A stretch of DNA of 64,000 nucleotides from Phytopseudomonas straminea (GTDB lineage Bacteria; Pseudomonadota; Gammaproteobacteria; Pseudomonadales; Pseudomonadaceae). The position numbers were made by a program, and so were the translations under genes. The DNA is taken from assembly GCF_900112645.1 (NCBI RefSeq), contig NZ_FOMO01000008.1:150801-214800 (forward strand), written 5' to 3'. A model generated the notes under the pieces. That model was not told the DNA's origin. It ran no database searches and saw nothing but the letters and a program-made list of their open reading frames with translations. Positions 17,967-26,490 of the stretch are shown here, piece by piece (position 1 is the first letter of the stretch; every line of letters starts with the position of its first letter).

Positions 17967-19268
17967 TCAGTAAACGAACGTCAGCAGCACATTGAATACC
18001 AGGGCCGCCACGAAACCGATGGGCGCTGCCTTGAACAGCAGCTGCGGGAACAGGCTGGTGCGGCTCTGCTCCGAAGCGCAGGAGCCGAGGATCAGGCTGC
18101 CGCCGGAGGAGAACGGCGAGATCGAGGTGGCCTGGGCGCCGACCACGATGGCGATGAACAGCACCATCGGCTCGATCCCCATGGATTGGGCAATCGGCAA
18201 CACCATGGGGAACAAGGCCGGCGTCACCACGCCCAGAGTGCTGGAGAACAGCGACATGATGGCCGCCACTACACCGAATACCACGGGCACCAGCACCGGC
18301 GGGATGCTGCCGCCGATCCACGAGGCCAGCACATCGATGGTGCCCGCCTTGATGGCCACCGAAATCAGCATGCCCACACCGCAGATCATGATCAGCGTGG
18401 CCCAGGGTACCGAGGCCATGGCCTTGCGCTCGTCACCCAGTTTGAGCAGCAGGGCGATGACCGAGAAGATGCTGGCGATCAGGCCGATGTCCATCTTCGA
18501 GTTGATGAAGGTGATGGTGCCGTTGGCCGGCAGCAGGATGTGGGCGATGGGCGCGGCCAGCACGATGGCCATCATCGCCAGGGTCAACCACAGGGTGATC
18601 TTCTGCTCACGATTGAGCGGCGCTGGTTCGCTGGTGTCGAACACGGCGGTTTTCATGGCTCGCCCTTCGCGGGTCAGGAACACGAAAGCGGAGATCACCA
18701 GCAACGGAATGATCAAGGTGCTGACGAAGATACCGAATGCATTGATGAACGCATCGCTGTCACTGAGTCCCACATTGGTCATCAGGCCGCGGAAGATGAT
18801 GCCGCTCTGGCTGGACATGAAGTTGGCGCCGCTCAGCGCGCCATAGTTCACCGCCATGCCGCCGACGATCAGGCCCATGCCGGTGCGCTGGCAAAGCAGC
18901 AGGGTGATCGGCGCCATGAATGCCAGCACCGTGTAGTAACCCGCGCCCATGCCGGCGATCACCGTGGCGGTGAAGAACACCGCGAAGGGCAGCAGCTGAG
19001 GCACCCGACGGCAGTGGTAGATCAGGTGTTCGGCGAGTTTCTCCAGGGTGCCGTTTACCGTGGCGAAGCTGTAGAACAGGCAGACCGAGAAGATGATGAA
19101 GAAAATCTTCAGCGGCCACATGTTGATGACGTCGGACGGGCTCAGGCCCATGCCGAAGCAGCCGATCAGGTAGGCGAAGGCGATGGCGAAAAGGCCAATG
19201 TTGATCTTGGTCTTGTAGCCCAGAGCGACCGCGACAACGATGGCCGCGACGACGATGATGCTCATCAT
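17967..19268 (-). CDS. SLC13/MatC-type dicarboxylate permease
   Basis: 433 residues with about 11-12 hydrophobic segments spread over the whole length. The N-terminus (MSIIVVAAIVVAVALGYKT) and GMAVNYGALSGANFMSSQSG resemble the MatC-like ion-transporter group, and SSTLGVVTPALFPMVLPIA lies in the C-terminal half. It probably imports a small carboxylate. It lies 33 bases downstream of an amidohydrolase gene in the same direction, with a GntR regulator divergent, so the three likely form one catabolic unit. The substrate cannot be read from the sequence. Confidence 0.8.
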   Translation of the reverse strand: MMSIIVVAAIVVAVALGYKTKINIGLFAIAFAYLIGCFGMGLSPSDVINMWPLKIFFIIFSVCLFYSFATVNGTLEKLAEHLIYHCRRVPQLLPFAVFFTATVIAGMGAGYYTVLAFMAPITLLLCQRTGMGLIVGGMAVNYGALSGANFMSSQSGIIFRGLMTNVGLSDSDAFINAFGIFVSTLIIPLLVISAFVFLTREGRAMKTAVFDTSEPAPLNREQKITLWLTLAMMAIVLAAPIAHILLPANGTITFINSKMDIGLIASIFSVIALLLKLGDERKAMASVPWATLIMICGVGMLISVAIKAGTIDVLASWIGGSIPPVLVPVVFGVVAAIMSLFSSTLGVVTPALFPMVLPIAQSMGIEPMVLFIAIVVGAQATSISPFSSGGSLILGSCASEQSRTSLFPQLLFKAAPIGFVAALVFNVLLTFVY

Positions 19269-19301
19269 GATGAGGGGTTTCCTGTTGTTGTTCGAATGGG
19301 A

Positions 19302-20132
19302 TCAGCGCTTGTTGGAAAAACCGAAAAGGCGGGCCGGGTTGGCGACCAGGACCTGGTGACGCTCGGCCGCATCGGGCAGCAGCGCCTGAATCAATTCGAA
19401 CTGCTCGGCATAGTCTGTCCGATCTTCGAACTGGGTGTTGGGCCAATCGCTGCCCCACAGAAAACGCTCGATGCCGCCAGCCGCCTCACGGACCTGGGCC
19501 AGCACGGCCGCGGACTGCACCGCGTCGGTCTTGCTGCGGTAGGCCGCCGACAGCTTCAGCCACACCCGCGAATTGCCCAGCAGCTGCAGGAACGCCTGGT
19601 GGCTGGGCTTGTGCGAATCGATGCCGCCGGTGGGCAAGCCGAAATGGTCGATGACCAGGTTCACACCGGTGGCGACGATGGCCGGCCCGATCTGCGCCAG
19701 GTCCTCGATACCGCGCTGGATTTCCACCTGCCAGCCACGGATTGCCAGGCGCTCGAACAGCGCGGCCCAGGCGGGGCCACTGTAGTCCTGCAACTCCTTG
19801 CCGATCAGGTTCAGGCGAATGCCCACCACACCCGCTGCCGCGAGCGCGTCCAGCTGTGCATCGGTGACCGCCACGTCGACCACCGCCACGCCGCGCAGGC
19901 GCTCCGGCTGCTGGCGTAGCGCCTCGACCATGAAGCTGTTGTCGGTGCCGAGAAAACTGGGCTGGATCAGCACGCCGTGGGACAGGCCATGGGCGTCCAG
20001 ATGGCCAAGGTACTGCTCGACCAGCGCGTCATAGGCGGGGCTGTAGCGGCGGTTGGCGACCATCGGCAGATCCTGGCGGAAGATGTGCGCGTGGGTGTCG
20101 ATGCCGGTGATGGCAGGGCTGGAGAGGCTCAT
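19302..20132 (-). CDS. Amidohydrolase-family lactonase (PDC-hydrolase-like)
   Basis: 276 residues of the amidohydrolase superfamily. The metal motif DTHAHIF is near the start, GIRLNLIG sits mid-protein, LVIDHFGLP near 190 and FLWGSDWPNTQFED near 235, the pattern seen in 2-pyrone-4,6-dicarboxylate hydrolase and related sugar-acid lactonases. It would open a lactone or hydrolyse a carboxylate brought in by the neighbouring permease. I chose the ATG at 20132 because it begins the conserved part; a longer frame runs through the AT-rich regulatory region. Confidence 0.82.
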   Translation of the reverse strand: MSLSSPAITGIDTHAHIFRQDLPMVANRRYSPAYDALVEQYLGHLDAHGLSHGVLIQPSFLGTDNSFMVEALRQQPERLRGVAVVDVAVTDAQLDALAAAGVVGIRLNLIGKELQDYSGPAWAALFERLAIRGWQVEIQRGIEDLAQIGPAIVATGVNLVIDHFGLPTGGIDSHKPSHQAFLQLLGNSRVWLKLSAAYRSKTDAVQSAAVLAQVREAAGGIERFLWGSDWPNTQFEDRTDYAEQFELIQALLPDAAERHQVLVANPARLFGFSNKR

Positions 20133-20204
20133 TGAAGCGGTACCTGATCGATTGTTATGGAGGCCGGCATAGGCGCCAGCTCTGTTGTCACGACATGAAG
20201 TCAT

Positions 20205-20228
20205 ATATATGAATAGTTGACCATATAT
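20205..20228. promoter_or_regulatory. AT-rich inverted repeat, candidate GntR operator
   Basis: ATATATG, ten bases, CATATAT forms a perfect 7-bp inverted repeat in the 172-base gap between the divergent amidohydrolase and gntR genes. It is a strongly AT-rich island in GC-rich DNA. Position and symmetry suit an autoregulatory operator or overlapping divergent -10 regions. It could be promoter AT-richness only. Confidence 0.45.
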
Positions 20229-20304
20229 TTGCTTCAGCCATTTTGTCAATCGACCAGCCGGTGTAGAGTGTCGGCCGCCTGCTGCAACCGGACGCCCTGA
20301 CGCA

Positions 20305-21033
20305 ATGACACTCGGATACGACGAACGCCTGCCCCTCTACCAACGACTGCGTGAGGAAATGCTCGCCAAGATCGCCGCCGGCGAGTGGTCGCCCGGCGCG
20401 CCGATTCCTACCGAAGCGGAGCTGACCAGGCTCTACGGCGTGGCCATCGGCACGGTGCGCAAGGCAGTGGATACCCTGGTCAACGAGGGGCTGCTGCTGC
20501 GCAGTCAGGGCCGCGGTACCTTCGTGCGCCGGCCGAACTTCGATGCGTCGCTGGCGCGTTTCTTCCGCCAGGTGAATGCCAGCGGCGGGCAGGAAATTCC
20601 CAGTAGTCGAATCCTCGCCAAGACCCTGCAAAAGCCAGCCAAGGAGATTGCCAGGGCACTGGAGTTGAAAAGCGGCGAGCAGGTGGTGCGCATGGAGCGC
20701 CTGCGCATGGTCGAGGATCGCCCCCTGTTCCACGAGGAAATCTGGCTCCCCGCCTCGCGCTTCGGCGCCCTGATGGATATCGACTCAGCCACCTTTGGCG
20801 ACCTGCTCTATCCCTTCTACGAAAAGCAGTGCGGCCAGTGCATCGCCTCGGCCCGGGAAACCCTCACGGTCGGCTGCGCCGATGCCGACATGGCCAGCAC
20901 CCTGGCCATCGGCGAAGGCGAGCCCATCGTGGTGATCGAGCGCACGGCCCTGGGCTACGACCGCCGCCCGCTGGAATACCGTCTGTCGCGCGCTGCGGCG
21001 GCCAACTTCCGCTACCAGATCGACATCTGCTGA
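20305..21033 (+). CDS. GntR-family (HutC subgroup) transcriptional regulator
   Basis: 242 residues. The N-terminal winged helix-turn-helix (about 8-75; IPTEAELTRLYGVAIGTVRKA, then GLLLRSQGRGTFV) is followed by a UTRA ligand-binding domain (about 90-240; RLRMVEDRPLFHEEIWLP). It is divergent from the amidohydrolase-permease pair and probably represses it until the substrate binds. The effector is unknown. Confidence 0.88.
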   Translation: MTLGYDERLPLYQRLREEMLAKIAAGEWSPGAPIPTEAELTRLYGVAIGTVRKAVDTLVNEGLLLRSQGRGTFVRRPNFDASLARFFRQVNASGGQEIPSSRILAKTLQKPAKEIARALELKSGEQVVRMERLRMVEDRPLFHEEIWLPASRFGALMDIDSATFGDLLYPFYEKQCGQCIASARETLTVGCADADMASTLAIGEGEPIVVIERTALGYDRRPLEYRLSRAAAANFRYQIDIC

Positions 21034-21273
21034 CAGCCCTTCCCGCCCTGCGCTTCCTATGCAGGGCGAGCGGCTTTCCAAGCCAACCCCGAGCAGACGC
21101 CCGGCGATCTGAAAGCCCCGTGCTAGGGCGCTCTGAGCGGCGTTGGGGGTAAAAAGCGCAAAGCTAAATTTTTTCGTTTACGCCGTGCTGACTAAGTGCT
21201 ACCACGTGCTTACCGATCGCTGTCACCTCGACGTGGCAGTCACTAATAAGAACAACAATTCAGGAATGCCCCC

Positions 21274-22908
21274 ATGAACAGCCTGCGTCGCTTACCGATC
21301 AACCGTCGCCTGTGGCTCATCATCGCCCTACCAGTGCTGATGCTGGTGCTGCTCGGCGCCTACATGCTCAAGCAGATCAACGATGGCCTGTATGCCGGCA
21401 AGGCCGAGAAGACCCAGCACGTGGTGCAGACCGCGGTCGGCGTCCTCAAGTACTTCCAGGGCCTGGAAGCAGGCGGCACGCTGAGCCGCGAGCAGGCCCA
21501 GAAGCAGGCGATTGAGGTGATCCGCGGCCTGCGCTACGGCGGCCAGGAGTACTTCTGGATCAACGACCAGACGCCGACCATGATCATGCACCCCACCAAC
21601 GCCAAGCTCGAGGGGCAGAACCTGTCGGCCATCAAGGACCCGGACGGCAAGGCACTGTTCAACGACATGGTGGCCATCACCCGAAGCCAGGGTGCTGGGT
21701 CAATCGACTACCGTTGGCCGAAGCCGGGCGCCAGCGAGCCGGTGCCGAAGATTTCCTACGTCGAACTGTTCCAGCCCTGGGGCTGGATCATCGGCTCGGG
21801 CGTGTACGTCGACGATGTGCAGGCCGAATTCAAATCCCAGGCTCTGAAAGCACTGGCCATCGGCGTGCCGGCCACCTTGCTGCTGATCGCCCTGGTGGTG
21901 ATGATTTCGCGCAGCATCGCCACGCCGCTGCAGCAGGCGGTCACCGCCATGGCCAACATCGCCAGTGGCGAAGGCGACCTGACCCACAAGCTCGATGACC
22001 AGGGCCGTGACGAGCTGGCGGCGCTGGCCGGGCACTTCAATGCCTTCACCGGCAAGATGCGCCAGGTGATCCGCCAACTGCTCGACTCCGCCTCCTCCCT
22101 CGACCAGGCCGCCCATTCGCTCGGCGACATTTCCACTGCTGCTCAACAACACAGCCAGCAGCAGGCCCAGCAGATGGAGCTGGTCGCCACCGCGGTCAAC
22201 GAAGTCACCTATGGCGTGCAGGACGTGGCCAAGAACGCCGAGCATGCCTCCAGCGAGGTGCACACTGCCGAAGAGCAGGCGCGCCAGGGCCAGCACAACA
22301 TCGAGGCCAGCCTGAAGCAGATCGACCAGCTATCGGGCACCATCGACAAGGCCGTGGCGGTGATCGAGTCGCTGGCCAGCGAAAGCACGCAGATCGGCGG
22401 CGTACTGGAAGTGATCCGCTCGATTGCCGAGCAGACCAACCTGCTGGCACTCAACGCCGCCATCGAGGCCGCCCGCGCCGGCGAGCAGGGCCGCGGTTTT
22501 GCGGTGGTCGCCGACGAGGTAAGGCTGCTGGCCCAGCGCACGCAGAAATCCACGGCGGAAATTCAGGGCATGATCGAGCGCCTGCAGGGCAACTCCCAGG
22601 CAGCGGTGAAGGCCATCAGCGACAGCAGCCAGGCCTCGCGCCTGACCGTCGAACAGGCCAGCCAGGCCGGCGAAAGCCTGGCGCAGATCGCCCAGTCGCT
22701 GCGCAACCTGACCGGCCTCAACGCCTCGATCGCCAGCGCCACCCTGCAGCAGTCTCACGTGGTCGACGACATCAACCAGAACGTTACCCAGACCGCCGCC
22801 CTGGCCCACAGCACCGCCGAGTCGGCCGATCAGTCGAGCGCTGCCAGCCAGCACCTCAATCAGCTGGCCGAGCAACTCGGTCGCCTGCTGGGGCAGTTCC
22901 GCGTGTGA
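21274..22908 (+). CDS. Methyl-accepting chemotaxis protein with single Cache (sCache_2) domain
   Basis: 544 residues. TM1 is at about 12-32, then a periplasmic sCache_2 domain (about 35-185) with the typical GGQEYFWINDQTPTMIMHP. TM2 lies at about 190-212, followed by HAMP and the signalling domain with IAEQTNLLALNAAIEAARAG at the tip. sCache_2 receptors usually sense small organic acids; the nearby carboxylate-type permease and lactonase may share the same chemical class, which is an inference from proximity. It is preceded by a 240-base gap in which I could not identify a convincing promoter. Confidence 0.92.
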   Translation: MNSLRRLPINRRLWLIIALPVLMLVLLGAYMLKQINDGLYAGKAEKTQHVVQTAVGVLKYFQGLEAGGTLSREQAQKQAIEVIRGLRYGGQEYFWINDQTPTMIMHPTNAKLEGQNLSAIKDPDGKALFNDMVAITRSQGAGSIDYRWPKPGASEPVPKISYVELFQPWGWIIGSGVYVDDVQAEFKSQALKALAIGVPATLLLIALVVMISRSIATPLQQAVTAMANIASGEGDLTHKLDDQGRDELAALAGHFNAFTGKMRQVIRQLLDSASSLDQAAHSLGDISTAAQQHSQQQAQQMELVATAVNEVTYGVQDVAKNAEHASSEVHTAEEQARQGQHNIEASLKQIDQLSGTIDKAVAVIESLASESTQIGGVLEVIRSIAEQTNLLALNAAIEAARAGEQGRGFAVVADEVRLLAQRTQKSTAEIQGMIERLQGNSQAAVKAISDSSQASRLTVEQASQAGESLAQIAQSLRNLTGLNASIASATLQQSHVVDDINQNVTQTAALAHSTAESADQSSAASQHLNQLAEQLGRLLGQFRV

Positions 22909-22914
22909 CTGCGA

Positions 22915-22955
22915 GCCTCGTTGGCTGGCTCGCTCAGTGAGCCGGCCGACGAGGC
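22915..22955 (+). terminator. Long hairpin after chemoreceptor gene
   Basis: The 17-base arms GCCTCGTTGGCTGGCTC and GAGCCGGCCGACGAGGC pair fully if two G-U pairs are allowed, with a seven-base loop, starting six bases after the stop codon. There is no T-tract, so it may be a weak or Rho-assisted terminator or an mRNA-stabilising structure. Confidence 0.55.
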
Positions 22956-23162
22956 AGCAACCCGAGCCCTTGACGCCTGCCTGCTGCAAAACTCACTGAC
23001 CACTGGCCATAGAGCCAGGCTATAGCATCAATCCGCCACTACAAAACGCTTGATTTCCGCCGCCAAACCAATAGCCTCAGCACTCCTCTGGCCACCCTTC
23101 ATGGCGCGCGCGTCGATACGCGCGATCAGCTCGGCCGCCCTCCCTTCATAGGTACGTCGAAG

Positions 23163-24800
23163 ATGTCGCAACCCTTAACGATCGCCCAGCGCCTGGCCAT
23201 GGGCTTCGGGCTGGTGCTGTCGCTGATGATTCTGGTCGCCCTGGTCGGTATTCAGCGCGTGCAGGTAATCGACAGCAGCCTCAGCGAAGTCAACGACGGC
23301 GCCAGCCTCAAGCAGCGCTACGCGATCAACTTCCGCGGCAGCGTGCACGACCGCGCCATCGCCATCCGTGATCTGGTGCTGGCCCGCGATCCGGCGGCGA
23401 TGAACACCCAGTTGCAGAACATCGAGCGCCTCAACGCCTTCTATCAGGAGTCGGCCGCGCCGCTGGACAGGCTGGTTGCCGGCAACCATTCCAGCGCCGA
23501 AGAACAGCGCCAGCTCAGCCAGATCAAGGCCATCGAGAGCAGCGCCCGCGACCTGACCCAGCGCTTGATCAGCCAGCGCCAGAGCGGCGACATCGAGGGC
23601 GCCCAGGCACTGCTCGCCCGCGAGGTGGCTGCCGCGTACACGGAATGGCTCAAGCGCATCAACGCCTTTATCGATCTGCAGGAAAAGGACATCACCGCGA
23701 GTCTGGATGGGGTGCGGGCAACCGCGGGCGGCTTCGGCCTGCTGATCGTCACGGTCACCAGCGTGGCGATCCTGCTCAGCGTGATCGTCTCGCTGCTGAT
23801 CATCCGCCGCCTGCGCTCGACCCTCGGCGCCGAGCCGCATCAGGTGGCCGATGTCATCCAGCGCCTGGCTGGCGGCGCCCTCGATCAGCGCATCGAAACC
23901 CGCTACCCGAACAGCGTGATGGGCGCGGTGAAGGACATGAGCGCGCGCCTGAACGACACCATCAGCCAGGTGCGCCACGCGGCCCACGAGCTGAACCTGT
24001 CTGCCGACCAGCTGCGCGCCACCTCGGCCAGCAACAATCGCCAGTTGCAGGCGCAATCCGAAGAGGCCGAGCAGATGGCCGCCGCCATCAACCAGATGGC
24101 GGCAACGGTCAACGAAGTGGCCGGTTACGCCGGCACCGCCGCCTCGGCGACCCGCAACGCCGACGGTGAAGTGGAAACCGGCAGCCGCCTGGTGACCCAG
24201 GGCGGCGAGGCGATTCATGAACTGGCCAAGGTACTCGACTCGGCTGCCGAGCAGGTCGAGCAACTGGCTCGCGACAGCAGCAATATCGAAACCATCATCG
24301 CGGTGATCACCTCCATCGCCGACCAGACCAACCTGCTCGCTCTCAACGCCGCCATCGAAGCGGCCCGTGCCGGCGAACATGGCCGAGGCTTTGCCGTGGT
24401 GGCCGATGAAGTGCGCTCGCTGGCCAGCCGCACGCAGACCTCGACCCGGGAAATCAGCGGCATGATCGAACAGCTGCAGGCCGGCGCCAGCGGCGCTGCA
24501 CAGATCATGCAGACCAGCAGCCAGATGGCCCGCAAGACGGTCGAGCAGACCGCCGAAACCGAACAGGCGCTGGGCCGCATTCGCCAGGAAGTCGGCGCAA
24601 TAAAGGACATGAACGCGCAGATCGCCAGCGCCGCCCAACAGCAGAGCCTGGTGGCCGAAGACGTCAATCAGAACATCAGCCGCATTCACGCCAGCACTGT
24701 GGAAACCACCGCCGGCTCCACTCAGGTTTCCGCGGCCAGTGAAGAGTTATCGGCCCTGGCCCGCCGGCTGCTCGAGCGGGTGAGTTTCTTCAAGGCGTGA
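23163..24800 (+). CDS. Methyl-accepting chemotaxis protein with four-helix-bundle sensor
   Basis: 545 residues. TM1 is at about 10-30 (AMGFGLVLSLMILVALVG), then a helical periplasmic region (about 35-190), TM2 at about 193-215 (FGLLIVTVTSVAILLSVIV), HAMP and a signalling domain with IADQTNLLALNAAIEAARAG. The sensor looks like the 4HB type. Its signalling domain is similar to that of the receptor 250 bases upstream but the sensors are unrelated, so this is not a simple tandem duplication. Ligand unknown. Confidence 0.9.
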   Translation: MSQPLTIAQRLAMGFGLVLSLMILVALVGIQRVQVIDSSLSEVNDGASLKQRYAINFRGSVHDRAIAIRDLVLARDPAAMNTQLQNIERLNAFYQESAAPLDRLVAGNHSSAEEQRQLSQIKAIESSARDLTQRLISQRQSGDIEGAQALLAREVAAAYTEWLKRINAFIDLQEKDITASLDGVRATAGGFGLLIVTVTSVAILLSVIVSLLIIRRLRSTLGAEPHQVADVIQRLAGGALDQRIETRYPNSVMGAVKDMSARLNDTISQVRHAAHELNLSADQLRATSASNNRQLQAQSEEAEQMAAAINQMAATVNEVAGYAGTAASATRNADGEVETGSRLVTQGGEAIHELAKVLDSAAEQVEQLARDSSNIETIIAVITSIADQTNLLALNAAIEAARAGEHGRGFAVVADEVRSLASRTQTSTREISGMIEQLQAGASGAAQIMQTSSQMARKTVEQTAETEQALGRIRQEVGAIKDMNAQIASAAQQQSLVAEDVNQNISRIHASTVETTAGSTQVSAASEELSALARRLLERVSFFKA

Positions 24801-24804
24801 GAAT

Positions 24805-25030
24805 CTGTTCATGACCTTTATAAGCATGAGGCGGCAGCTACAAGGCAGAAGCAGCCTTTCGCGTAACCCGTAGGAGGGGCCGGGCGGCGATCCGCTTCAG
24901 CCCCGAGCTTTTTATCAAGGCAAACAAAGAGCTCGGGGCTGAAGCCCATCCTACAAGTACTCCGTTCACCAGCTGCTACCGCCAATTAGCTGCCAAAATC
25001 GACGAACCTGGGCTGCAAGATCATGAACAG
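24805..25030. repeat. REP-containing element with 10-bp terminal inverted repeats
   Basis: The ends CTGTTCATGA (24805-24814) and TCATGAACAG (25021-25030) are perfect inverted copies. Inside lies a REP-type hairpin: CTTCAGCCCCGAGCT (24895-24909) pairs with AGCTCGGGGCTGAAG (24930-24944), flanked by GTAGGA and TCCTAC. No coding sequence is present. It resembles a non-autonomous mobile repeat or a compound REP. It lies exactly between the second chemoreceptor and sbcD, at one edge of the block that separates sbcC and sbcD. Confidence 0.65.
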
Positions 25031-25037
25031 GTCTGAA

Positions 25038-26255
25038 TCAGGCCGGCTCGTCGCGCAACTCAGCCAGCACCTGGCTGTAGAGCCCACGCAGGCGCTGCGC
25101 CTGCTCGGGCTCCAGGGTTTCGCTGGCCAGGCGCTGGTCGAACACCTGCTCCGGCGTCAGTTCGTCGAGCATGCCCTGCTCGCCCTGCAGGCTGGCGACC
25201 GCCGTGCCCCGTGCGCGGCGGATGCGCAGCACCTCCACGGGCAGGCCTTCGCACAGCGCGGCGATGCGTACTTGCAGGTCGCTCAGGTAATCGTCAATTT
25301 CGACCTGCACTTCCAGCCACACCGGGCGCTCGCCGCTACCCTCGCGCGCCGCCTCGGCCAGCGCCGCCGCCAGCGTTTTCAGCGAACCGCGCACCGACTG
25401 CAGGGCCTGGAAGCGCGGCACCGGCAAGGCGCGCACCTCGCGCAAGCCACTGGCATCCAGGTCGACCAATAGCACTTCCTTCTGCTGGCGGGCTTCGTCG
25501 AAGCTCAGCGGGATCGGCGAGCCGCTGTAGCGGATGTGCTCCAGGCCGCCGACCTTCTGCGGCCGGTGGATATGGCCCAGGGCGACGTAATCGACGGTTG
25601 GGAAGGACGAGGTGGGGAAAACCTCCAGCGCGCCGACGTATATCTCGCGCACCGACTCGCTGGCACTGGCGCCCACGGTGGTCAGGTGCCCGGTGGCGAT
25701 GATCGGCAGCGCCGCACCGAGTTCGCTGCGGCGCGCCAGGGCCAGCTCGTACAGCGCCTGATAATGGGCGTGAATGGCTTGCTGCAGCGACAGTTGCTTG
25801 TCCGCCGCGCTCTGCCCCGCTTCGCTGCGCAGCACATCGCGCGGGCGGATGAACGGGATGGCGCAGAGCAGCGCCGCCGGCGCGCCATCGGTGCCCTCGA
25901 GCATCAGCAGTTGTTCGTGCAGGTGGGCGCCAACGCCGGGAATCACCCGGGTGCCGAGTTGCGCCAGCAAGGTGCGGCTCTCGCCGAGCATGGCCACCGA
26001 ATCATGGTTGCCGCCGAGCACCACCAGTTGGCAGCCGGTTTCCCGCAAGGCCACCACAAAGTGGTTGTACTGCTCGCGGGCGTAGCTGGGCGGCGAGCCG
26101 GTGTCGAAGATATCACCGGCGATCAGCACCGCCTGCACCCCGTGCTCACGCACCTGCTCGATCAGCCAGGCGCAGAATGCCTGGTGTTCGGCCTGGCGCG
26201 TCTTGCCCATGAAGTGCTGGCCCAAGTGCCAGTCGGAGGTGTGCAGAAGGCGCAT
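25038..26255 (-). CDS. sbcD: SbcD, nuclease subunit of SbcCD
   Basis: 405 residues of the calcineurin-like phosphoesterase family. Metal motifs are TSDWHLG (Asp8, His10), AGDIFDTG, GGNHDS and GHIHRPQ, followed by the C-terminal capping domain. With SbcC it forms the Mre11-Rad50-like nuclease. I chose the ATG at 26255 because MRLLHTSDWHLG is the family start. In Pseudomonas sbcD normally sits directly upstream of sbcC; here 8.4 kb of unrelated genes intervene, so co-transcription with sbcC is unlikely. Confidence 0.95.
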   Translation of the reverse strand: MRLLHTSDWHLGQHFMGKTRQAEHQAFCAWLIEQVREHGVQAVLIAGDIFDTGSPPSYAREQYNHFVVALRETGCQLVVLGGNHDSVAMLGESRTLLAQLGTRVIPGVGAHLHEQLLMLEGTDGAPAALLCAIPFIRPRDVLRSEAGQSAADKQLSLQQAIHAHYQALYELALARRSELGAALPIIATGHLTTVGASASESVREIYVGALEVFPTSSFPTVDYVALGHIHRPQKVGGLEHIRYSGSPIPLSFDEARQQKEVLLVDLDASGLREVRALPVPRFQALQSVRGSLKTLAAALAEAAREGSGERPVWLEVQVEIDDYLSDLQVRIAALCEGLPVEVLRIRRARGTAVASLQGEQGMLDELTPEQVFDQRLASETLEPEQAQRLRGLYSQVLAELRDEPA

Positions 26256-26490
26256 GCGCGGCGAAATCCAATGGCTGAAAAATGCGGCCACCATGCCTTT
26301 TCGGCGCGATCAAGGCAATGACTTCACATGAGGTAACACACCCGGCAGGCGCCTGGGTACGGGGCCTACGGGCCAATTGCCGGGCAAATCGCCGCAACGC
26401 CCGGTTGCACGGGTCGAACCCTGGCGCAAAGGCCCCAGTCGGAAAATCGTTCCCCCTTCCCTTGCCGACTTCGCTGAGAGGTATCCGCCG

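Noticed and set aside
21160..21195. TAAA followed by GCCG upstream of the Cache chemoreceptor, resembling a FliA promoter
   Set aside because: The spacing is 13 bases rather than 15 and the -10 part GCCGTGCT fits poorly.
24870..24954. Possible CRISPR repeat or Rho-independent terminator
   Set aside because: There is a single hairpin with REP-like flanks, no repeated unit with spacers and no T-tract at the stem base.
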